Of a DNA stretch of 64,000 nt, positions 56,330 through 64,000 are shown piece after piece (position 1 is the stretch's first letter; each line of letters opens with the position of its first letter). The stretch is from Sipunculus nudus (Eukaryota; Annelida; Sipuncula; Golfingiida; Sipunculidae): assembly GCA_026874595.1 (NCBI GenBank), contig CM049316.1, forward strand, positions 6,522,339-6,586,338. Reading direction: 5' to 3'. The notes under the pieces were generated by a model. The model worked only from the letters and a program-made list of their open reading frames with translations. It was not told the origin of the DNA and did not search any database. Position numbers and translations under genes: made by a program.

Positions 56330-57765
56330 AATAGGAGTATTATCGGGCTAGGGAGGAGGGACTGGGAGGATGATCGGGCCTCAAGGGAGAGGGACTTGGA
56401 TGGATCGGACTGGAAGGAGGAGGGACTTGGATGATGATCGGGCTGGGAGGGGGAGGGACTTGGAGGATGATCGGACTGGGAGGGGGAGGGACTTTGAGGA
56501 TTATCGGGCTCGGAGTGACAGGGACTGGTATGATGATCGGGCTGAAAGGAGGAGGGACTGTGATGATGATCGGGCTGAAAGGAGGAGAGACTGGGGTGAT
56601 TATTGGGCTTGCAGAGGGAAGGACTAGGATGATGATCGAGCTGGGAGTGGAGGGACTTGAAGGATCATCGGGCTGGAAGGAGGAGGGACTTGGAGGATGA
56701 TCGGGCTTGGAGGGAGAGGGGCATTGATGGTGATCGAGCTTGGGGAGAAGGGGGGAACGGGATGATGATCGGGCTGGGAGGGGGAGGGACTTGGATGATG
56801 ACCGGGCTTGGAGGGGGAGGGACTGGGATGATGATTGGGCTTGGGGGGGGGGGGGGGGGAGGGAGTTTGAGGATTATCGGGTTCTGAGGGGCAGGGACTG
56901 GGATGCTGATATGGCTGAAAGGAGCAGGGACTGGGATGATGATCGGGCTGACAGGAGAAGGGACTAGGATGATGATCGGGCTGAAAGGAGGAGGGACTGG
57001 GATGATGATTGGGCTGAAAGGAGGAGGGACTGGGATGATGATTGGGCTGCAAGGAGGAGGGACTGGGATGATGATGGGACTGAAAGGAGGAGGGACTAGG
57101 ATGATGATCGGGCTGGGAGGGGAGGGACTTAAAGGATCATCCGGCTGGTAGGAGGAAGAACTTGGAGGATGATCGAACTTGGAGGGAGAGGGGCTTGGAT
57201 GAATCGGGCTAGGGAGGGGGAGGGACTGGGGTGATGATCGAGCTAGGGGAGATTTGGGGACTAGGATGATGATCTGGCTGAAAGGAGGAGGGACTGGAAT
57301 GATGATTGGGCTGAAAGGAGGAGGGACTAGGATGATGATCGGGCTGGGAAAAGGGGGATTCGGATGATGATCGAGCTGGGAGGGGAGGGACTTGACGGTT
57401 TATCGGGCTGGAAGGAGGAGGGACTTGGAGGATGATCGGGCTTGGAGGGAGAGGGGCATTGATGGATTGGGCTAGGGAGGTGGAGGGACTGGGATGGTGG
57501 TCGAGCTTGGGGATAAGAGGGGACTGGGATGATGATCGGGCTTGGAGGGAGGGGGGACTTGGAGGATTATCGGGCTGAAAGGAGGAGGGACTGGGATGAT
57601 GATCGGGCTAGAAGGGGGAAGGACTGGGATAATGTTCGGCCTGGGAAAAGGGGGACTCGGATGATGTTCGGCCTTGGAAAAGGGGGACTCGGATGATGAT
57701 CGGCCTAGGGTAGGAGCGACTGGGGCGATTATCGGGCTGGGATTAGGAGGAACTTGGATTAACTT
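56330..57765 (+). repeat. 33-bp purine-rich minisatellite
   Basis: About 40 units of GGGACTGGGATGATGATCGG then GCTGAAAGGAGGA, with variants (GGCTTGGAGGGAGAGG, TTGGAGGATGATC). Because 33 is a multiple of three, several frames stay open on both strands (for example 56903-57151 plus, 56624-57052 minus) and give 11-residue repeats rich in Asp/Arg/Gly or Pro/His/Ser. I treat these as artefacts. Confidence 0.95.
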
Positions 57766-57774
57766 TTGAATATG

Positions 57775-58155
57775 CTTATAAAGAGGACTTTTGTGGGCAC
57801 TTTTAACTAAGAAAATATGAAGATTTTCTGTTCCTCATAAACTGTTCTCTTTCATGTCTTTGCGTCATGTGGTCAAACTATAGATGAGTTCAAAATTTTA
57901 TATCTATATTTCTTCTAACTTAGGATATAAAATTACGATCATTTTCAACATGTTCATGTCAATAACGAAAAGGCTTATCTACGTTTATAACCTACAAAAT
58001 ATTATTTTTTAAATGTAATGCTCAGGGTAAATAACTTACATTTTGAATTCATATGTTAAACTTTGCATTTTACGGGCTTCTGTGGTCTCGAAAGCACACA
58101 GCACCAAGCAGAGCACAGATCGTTAGTTTAAAATACGGATATCAATAAAAGAGCC
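57775..58155. other. No gene seen
   Basis: AT-rich spacer between the minisatellite and the PHD-SGNH open frame. No promoter or terminal repeat that I can support. Confidence 0.4.
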
Positions 58156-58159
58156 GTGA

Positions 58160-59641
58160 GATTGTTCACGGTCGATTCCAACCCAGGCCTGGCGCTCTGG
58201 AGTTCAATGTGCTTGTAAAAAGTGGCCAAACATATATGGAAATAAAAACAAGAAAGCAGAGGTTTCCTCAAAAGAAAGTGAAAGTTCGATTGACAAAATA
58301 ACACCGCAAGATAAGTCTCAAATTGATGTACTGAACTTACAAAATGATACTTCATGTTGCAGCAGTAACTGCAAACATGACAACACCACTGAAACAAGTA
58401 TGATCAGATGCTGTATGTGCAACAATTGGTTTCATTATGACTGCACAAACACAATGCCTGATGGGGAAGGCCTCATATGGAACTGTCCCACATGCAGAAA
58501 AACTCCATCATTACTAGCACAGATACTTTCTGAAATCCAAGTTATAAAACAGGAAAATAAAACCATGCTTAAAAAAATGCAAGAATGCCTAGAAATAAAA
58601 GCAAATAATGAAAAACTTGAACGTGAACTGTCTACCAAGACCGCTGAATGCACTGAACTGAAAAGAAAATTGAATCAATCTCAGATGAAATCTCAAACAA
58701 AATGCAAATGTCAAAATGCAAACCAAAGTGCAGTTTGTAAGAACAGTAAATCTGCAACCATGGTTGACCCTTATCGTAGACGCTCAACTGGGACCATTGG
58801 AACCACCACTAAAACTAAGGTAACTGGCAATGACAACCACACGGAGTTTGTGAATGATGACTGGCCATCTCTGAATGAAACTCTAGCTACAAAGAAGGTC
58901 AACCAAAACATAGAAACTGGGCTAGGAAGCCAAGTAGCCGACGCAACAAAATACAATGATGCAGTTAGTAATCCTTTAACGGACTCAGTTACCATTGACT
59001 TGAATGACAAAAGCGCTAGGAATCGTGTTCTGGTTGTTGGCGATTCACTTGTCAGAAATTCTTATGCAAGTTTAGCCAAATATCTTCAGGATAAACAGAT
59101 ATGTGTGTTAAGCACTAGTGGGCTAACGCTTGATGAGGCACTGTACAAGATACCTAAAGCTAGCCGAGATCTCTCTGTGAATGATACTCTAGTGATACAG
59201 GTTGGTACAAATAACGTTGAATGTGATGACTGCTCAAGTTTCGTTAACAAATTCTGTAAAATGCTAGAACTAACAAGGAAAAGTAGCAAATGTCAAATTG
59301 TAACTCTTGCATTACCCAGGCGTCTAAATGACTCAAATCTTAACATGAAAATTCTAACCCTAAACCATGAGATACAACAGAAATGTAAACTTTATGCCGA
59401 TGTCATTTTCAATGACTGTTCTCCACCACTGAGAGAGCGGTATTATCGCCCAGATGGCGTCCATTTCAGCTACCATGGTGTAACAGTTATGACAGGGCAG
59501 GTTGCATCCAGCGTGAGATACCATCTAAACCAAACAAATGACGACAGCTCGAAAGTATGGGAATCATACAGAAATTTTCACGGGAAGGCCGCGCCTCACT
59601 CACAGACGAGTGCGATTTTGGGGACTTCCGCCATGCTTTGA
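58160..59641 (+). CDS. PHD finger-coiled coil-SGNH hydrolase protein, probable CR1-type retrotransposon ORF1
   Basis: The frame is open from 58160, after a TGA at 58157-58159, to the TGA at 59639-59641. The first in-frame ATG (58400) would remove the first cysteine pair of the zinc finger (CCSSNCKHD, from 58355), so the true N-terminus lies upstream, is spliced or is lost. Numbering from that Met: the rest of the C4HC3 PHD finger is CCMCNNWFHYDC and WNCPTC (3-32), a coiled coil spans about 38-100, a Cys/Lys/Ser/Thr-rich linker follows to ~205, and an SGNH/GDSL esterase fold spans 209-376. The latter has block I VVGDSL (Ser216), the block III-like GTNN (269-272) and block V RPDGVH (Asp352, His355), so the catalytic residues are intact. 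PHD + esterase ORF1 proteins are known from CR1-clade LINEs. No ORF2 reverse transcriptase lies within 4 kb downstream, so this is a truncated element, a domesticated copy or a spliced gene. It is the best-preserved coding sequence in the window. Confidence 0.88.
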   Translation, partial: DCSRSIPTQAWRSGVQCACKKWPNIYGNKNKKAEVSSKESESSIDKITPQDKSQIDVLNLQNDTSCCSSNCKHDNTTETSMIRCCMCNNWFHYDCTNTMPDGEGLIWNCPTCRKTPSLLAQILSEIQVIKQENKTMLKKMQECLEIKANNEKLERELSTKTAECTELKRKLNQSQMKSQTKCKCQNANQSAVCKNSKSATMVDPYRRRSTGTIGTTTKTKVTGNDNHTEFVNDDWPSLNETLATKKVNQNIETGLGSQVADATKYNDAVSNPLTDSVTIDLNDKSARNRVLVVGDSLVRNSYASLAKYLQDKQICVLSTSGLTLDEALYKIPKASRDLSVNDTLVIQVGTNNVECDDCSSFVNKFCKMLELTRKSSKCQIVTLALPRRLNDSNLNMKILTLNHEIQQKCKLYADVIFNDCSPPLRERYYRPDGVHFSYHGVTVMTGQVASSVRYHLNQTNDDSSKVWESYRNFHGKAAPHSQTSAILGTSAML

Positions 59642-59644
59642 CAG

Positions 59645-59845
59645 GGCAGAGTGCAATAACAAAAAGACTTCCTACCTTATTATGGAAATATTAAGATAAG
59701 ATATAATATAACAGAGCAACAAATGAAATTAAAAGTATGAAATTGTGGATAACTTATATAAAATCTAATTGAAATCTAAAAAAATGAAAGAGGAAAATCA
59801 ATTACGAAAATCGGGAAAATAAATGGATAAATTGAGAGATACTGC
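59645..59845. other. A-rich 3' flank of the PHD-SGNH frame
   Basis: About 200 bp of A-rich sequence with AATAAA near 59820. It could be a retroelement 3' tail or ordinary 3' flank; no short tandem tail typical of CR1 (such as ATTCTRTG repeats) is visible. Confidence 0.4.
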
Positions 59846-59849
59846 AGCT

Positions 59850-59895
59850 CAACGGAGGGCGCGCGCCGCGGGCGCCCCCTCTAGATCCGCCACTG
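59850..59895 (-). mobile_element. hAT terminal inverted repeat (single end)
   Basis: On the minus strand the terminus reads CAGTGGCGGATCTAGAGGGG followed by GCGCCCGCGG, a textbook animal hAT/MITE end. The partner end was not found within several kilobases upstream, so only one end is preserved here. Confidence 0.7.
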
Positions 59896-59899
59896 ACTT

Positions 59900-62680
59900 T
59901 CGATCTCTGTGAATTCAACCCTCTTTAATATTACATATAAAATTACGTTACTATCAGTGACTTTAGTGACTTTGTCAGTGACGCTATTAATAAGAATGCC
60001 AAATTATTACTTTCAGTATCTGTGATGTCAGTCATTAAAGTGTTAACATATGAAATGTCATTAGAAGAGAAATTTACATTAAATATTTCGTAACAATCTT
60101 GTACTGCATTTATTTGTTTTTAATATTCTAATATATAAACTTCTACTCATGAACTTTTTCATTATACTAGTAGCAATAGTTTGGATGATTTACAGGCAAT
60201 AATTTAGCATGTACAATGAATATACAGTGTCTTATCAATTTGGAATAATCGGGAAAACAGTTTTGTAATTTACCATGCCGCGCCGCAAGTTGACAAGTAT
60301 GTCCCGTTTCTTATGTAATTCACAAGTAAGGGAGGCACAGATGGAGGGAGAATCTCCTGTCTGGTGTAATCTGTCTCTGGCTCCTTGAAGCACCTGCTGT
60401 GTTAAAACCTCATATGACTGATCCTTTCTTTCATGGTTTGATTTTATTGTACAAGTTGTGCCTGAGAGATTGGTTCAAATGCGCCTGGAGAAAACCGTGA
60501 CGATTTTACAATAATATCAGTATAGTGTATTAAAACCTATAAGGAAGGCCTCGTTATTACGACAACCTTCCGGACCTGATAAAGTGGCCGCTTTACTTTG
60601 GTGGTCATCAAAGTGAGATTTTACTTGAAAGGACCTAACATCTGCCCGTCTGGCCGTACGTTATGAAATTAATGTGTTTTATGATCGGAATGTAGCTATT
60701 AAATGTAATTTGGAATTATCAATTCGGTTTCCAACTTACCTCTTTTTAATAGGAGGAAATTAACATGATGCGTTTTGTAATTTAATTTTTGTAAATAGTG
60801 AACATAAATAAAATAGTAATCATAAACCACTATTATAGAATATGGATTAGGAATAAACCAGATTCATCCGACATGACGACGTAGTATAACGACTGTGATG
60901 TGGACATCCTCAGAATCTGGTCCATTGGAAAGTCTTTGACATCAGGCGTGCACAGACGTAACTTTTTCGCCAAGAAGTCTCAGAGTAATACGATTCACGA
61001 CTAAGAGCTTACCTTTGAAATGTTATCATTTTTTTGTAGCAGTCAATCAGTTCTTTTGAATCGCTGATTTAATCAAGGAGTAAATATTCAATCGCTTTCC
61101 TTGGCCAAGAAATGGTATCTAAAAATATATCTTAAAATATCAACCATCCATGGCTCTTTAAAAGCGAGTGAGATAATATATAATATAAGCAGAAAGCTTG
61201 TGCCTTTCCTATAATTAATAGTATGCTTGATAGAAAGTTATGAAATCGTCACGCAAATATTCCCATAAACACGCTCTGATCTATACCATGTACCTGTTTG
61301 ATCTGCCTCCGCTTATATACCGGTAATTAGTGGTGTGCCCAACTGATCTGCACTCATTCCTCGACCACCTTCTGGCTGGCTAGGCAACGTTTTTTCTACT
61401 ACTTCGTGCACGATTCATGAGGTTCATGTGACCCATTGTGACCGAAATAAATGCCTGCAAAACGGGAGAACGAGGTCCCCGCTGTTCAGAGGTATAGATT
61501 TATGACAGAAAGAGCATTAATAATGACCATGACAAAGTGGCCGTTATGTCGAGGTGGTCGCTAAATTTAGGTGGTCGATAGGCCAGGTTATTCTGTATTA
61601 AACATCTTGTAGTTCATCCAGAAAATTTTTACAATCAGAGAGGTTTTCCGCCGCCTCCCTCTCCAATGTAGGCCAACCTGTGCCATTTAGTAAAAGATCC
61701 ATCATGCAGACAATGTAATATATGGCTTCTATCACAACGGAGAATATGTAGGCCTATATGTTAGTTTTTTTTTTTTTTTTTTTTTGTTTGTTTTTGTTTT
61801 TGTCAATGTTTTTATAAAGGAAAATGGCTAACATATGGTTACACTGAAACATAAATATTGAAGTATATAATCACAAAGTTATTCAGAATTCAATATTTTT
61901 AAAAAATGTACAAGTTAAAAAGGTGGATATATGACAGCGTATAGATATAATCTGCCGTATATGTAGAAACACGACACACTGGCGTGTCACAGCGCCAGCT
62001 ATGTGTAGAAACAAGGCACAGACATTCGTTATACAGCGTCTTCATATTCAGCTATTCATGCAACTGTGGGCTGGTTGTATTAGTCAAATCTCAAAAAAAT
62101 TGTCACGATTATTTTTATAAGCCTAGTGTTATTAACGTACGTTACCTGTAAGCGCATACTCAAGAATATTGGTCACCTATCTTTGTATTTTTTTGTTTTG
62201 TTTCAGATCAGCAGTTTTATGACTGTGTCACCGTATAACTACCCTGTATATACTGCCATCAGCGCGCTTGTAATGTCTTAGTTGAATTCAGATCTGACCT
62301 CATAAGGTTTTTGCAAAAGCAAAAACATGTTAATATATATACATATTTGCCAGCATATGGTTTCGAAGGACTAAGTCGGGATTACCTGCGTTATAATCTT
62401 CCTTGAAGCTGCAGAAACGGTGGTCTTTTTTCTTCCTGTTTTTAGGCTCGGCAGCCATTCAGTCCACGATTACTTCACCGTGATTTAAACGAGTTTCTAC
62501 GCTGCTTTAGCGGCAGTCTGTGTTTCTAGTATCTCTCTTGTGGGTCACTTCTGTTATTTTTTTTATATTCCATTATGGCGTGCAGACGGTGTCAGAACGT
62601 TGATAAAGAAGACTTACAACACAAGTCAACATAGTGAAGCAACGCAATCGACTTTTTGTCAGACGCACGATTGACATATT
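59900..62680. other. No gene seen; scattered TE scraps
   Basis: AAAGTGGCCGCTTTACTTTG and GGTGGTC words at 60585-60610 and AAAGTGGCCGTTATGTCGAG with GGTGGTCGCT at 61535-61575 look like two diverged copies of one repeat about 950 bp apart. A poly-T tract with a TTTGTTTTTG edge is at 61764-61802. No coding frame is supported. Confidence 0.45.
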
Positions 62681-62687
62681 AATGCAA

Positions 62688-62706
62688 GGAATATTTATTT
62701 TATTAC
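62688..62706 (-). promoter_or_regulatory. Candidate polyadenylation signals
   Basis: On the minus strand the sequence AATAAAATAAATATTCC contains two overlapping AATAAA hexamers about 65-80 nt downstream of the stop codon of the candidate terminal exon at 62770-63009. Such hexamers are common by chance in AT-rich DNA. Confidence 0.3.
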
Positions 62707-62769
62707 ACAACTATTCTATATTGTACTCTAGACCAATTTCCATAAACAATAACATGCATGCACAGACAC

Positions 62770-63009
62770 TCATTTCATCGTCATGACTGGCAGCGAGTAA
62801 GCTTTTATTGGGTAATGGTCCTTAAAAGAAATTGAAGAGTATAAGTAGTCCATGTTGATGCCGCCCTTTCTTGTATTTAAATCCTTCATGCAGATGCTGG
62901 TAGTATTTATCAATTTATTTGACAGCACGATGACGACCACAGCATTTTTATTCTGATTGGTCCGCCCACGCCAGTAGATGAAAACAAAACAATACCGCCC
63001 CAAGGTGAT
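62770..63009 (-). CDS. Candidate terminal exon, unknown protein
   Basis: On the minus strand a strong splice acceptor (CCTTTCTCCTATTCCTATGC then TACAG, ending at 63010) opens an uninterrupted phase-0 frame of 79 codons to a TGA at 62772-62770, followed within 80 nt by overlapping AATAAA hexamers. The reading begins ITLGRYCFVFIYWRGR and ends YSLPVMTMK. I recognise no domain. The frame also extends upstream through the acceptor to 63060 without a stop. No partner exon was located in the remaining ~1 kb. Acceptor, open frame, stop and polyadenylation signal in the right order make it more than noise, but chance remains likely. Confidence 0.28.
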   Translation of the reverse strand: MTLGRYCFVFIYWRGRTNQNKNAVVVIVLSNKLINTTSICMKDLNTRKGGINMDYLYSSISFKDHYPIKAYSLPVMTMK

Positions 63010-63064
63010 CTGTAGCATAGGAATAGGAGAAAGGACTATATTTGAGCTTAAACTACACATAAAA

Positions 63065-63670
63065 ACAGTACTGAATTACTTAAAAAAAGCCTTGATGTTA
63101 AAGCAAATGGACAGATGTTGATGAAGATTTATAATGTGTGTAGGACGCTTTGCTGTGAACTGATGTGGGATTTTTTTCAGTGTTAATGGTCTGTGAAAGC
63201 GATATTAATAAATTGGCTGTTCACTCCAACCATCTACTTTCGTCAGTCGCTCGTTCAGCTAATTATTACCGGTTGAGAAGATTCATGTTCGGGTTTCGCA
63301 AACATCGCATTTAAATAAATATTTGTATATAAAGCATATCGCATATAAATTAAGAGCTGAGTCCAGTTTATTTGTACAAACCAATGTTATATTATTTTTC
63401 ACCAAAGGTGAACCCCTCTACATTTTCAGCCATTTACATGTTTTAAATGAAATTCATGTAAGAAGGGAAACCTGAAGCATGAACCTACAACATGGAAAAG
63501 AAGTAACTACCTTCTATAGTATTCAAGCTATGACTTAATTTAAAAAAAATCAGGTAATTCATTCTATATAACGTTACAGTCTCACTCACGGTTAAAGCTT
63601 TATACAAATGTTTCCCAGCAAAAGCATCCCAGCACAGTCTCAGTACCTCACATACGGCTGTTTAACACCT
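63065..63670. other. No gene seen
   Basis: AT-rich sequence, nothing recognised. A TATATAAC word at 63564 precedes the frame at 63676-63930 by about 110 bp and could be a chance TATA box. Confidence 0.35.
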
Positions 63671-63675
63671 CGTTA

Positions 63676-63930
63676 TTGCTCTGCATGTTGATAAACAAAC
63701 TCCATATGTGTCTGTTTACCGAAACAATGCCGCGTAACCGGAGGTCCAATTATGAGCTGAAACGCGCGATGTCTCAGCCACCGGTAACATTTATTACACT
63801 TGTTGGGCAAAGTCAGTCAGGGCATCTCCTGATAGACACGTGTTGTGGCCCGGCTGGTGCATGTGGTGTTAATGTTGACACCTGTGATCGAGCCCGGTCC
63901 AGTGTTTCTAACACTCGTTCACAGGAGTAA
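63676..63930 (+). CDS. Hypothetical small open frame
   Basis: An 84-codon frame (the likelier start is ATG at 63727, giving MPRNRRSNYELKRAMSQPP as its first residues) in sequence locally richer in CpG than its flanks. A GTAACA donor-like site follows the Pro-Pro codons. I recognise no family. It could be a first exon with the TATATAAC at 63564 as promoter, or coincidence. A run to the stop without splicing seems less likely than either. Confidence 0.15.
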   Translation: MLCMLINKLHMCLFTETMPRNRRSNYELKRAMSQPPVTFITLVGQSQSGHLLIDTCCGPAGACGVNVDTCDRARSSVSNTRSQE

Positions 63931-64000
63931 GCAAACGGTTTTAGGGCCATATTTTGGCAGGTACAAGTTTATTTTAATGGGAGATATTTTTCGTTTTAAT

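Noticed and set aside
56624-57052. A 142-codon minus-strand Pro/His/Ser repeat protein
   Set aside because: It arises from the 33-bp minisatellite, whose period is a multiple of three. Equally open frames exist on the other strand.

Overview
This window is non-coding, repeat-dense animal DNA, most likely from a bivalve or another lophotrochozoan mollusc. Evidence for this is the AT-rich base composition, many (TA)n and G/C homopolymer tracts, several tRNA-derived SINE families, hAT-like ends, a Helitron/Helentron-type element with about 180-bp central tandem repeats (the architecture of the bivalve pearl family), a CR1-type PHD + SGNH-hydrolase ORF and a Tx1/L1-like LINE. The species assignment is inference. 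No operons or prokaryotic signals are present, and no complete host gene can be called. Two weak host-exon candidates are given with low confidence.

Layout. 0-7 kb: degenerate short repeats, hAT-like ends, a (GACA)/(GA) microsatellite, and a perfect 20-bp hairpin between two TA arrays. 7-11.7 kb: mostly featureless. 11.8-14.5 kb: a heavily decayed LINE still readable as endonuclease, reverse transcriptase and C-terminal zinc knuckle. 14.7-17.8 kb: tandem repeat, a SINE fragment, a hAT-like MITE and a retroelement ORF1 fragment with a zinc knuckle. 17.8-22.7 kb: nothing recognisable. 22.7-23.5 kb: a cluster of palindromes with a serine-tRNA-like core in a hairpin loop. 25.5-26.2 kb: a 20-bp minisatellite. 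27.4-28.5 kb: a possible Gypsy integrase tail, a SINE head and a direct duplication.

31.0-35.7 kb: a composite with about 425-700 bp inverted arms carrying CpG-rich 21-bp iterons, enclosing a SINE fragment and a pearl/HINE-like element that itself contains a nested insertion. 36.0-44.2 kb: two inverted copies of a roughly 700-bp LTR-like unit bracket diverged duplications, two of which share a hairpin with a compensatory base change. 46.4-49.1 kb: a ~142-bp tandem array split by a 1,907-bp TA-flanked inverted-repeat transposon. 50.6-52.8 kb: a SINE and a GAATG-rich array around a Harbinger transposase fragment. 53.7-57.8 kb: two purine-rich minisatellites (73-bp and 33-bp units), one carrying a SINE with clear target-site duplications. 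58.2-59.6 kb: the only convincing intact coding sequence, a PHD finger-coiled coil-SGNH hydrolase ORF. 62.7-63.0 kb: a possible terminal exon on the minus strand.

The elements do not work together as a pathway. The biology here is transposon layering, and the nesting gives relative insertion ages.
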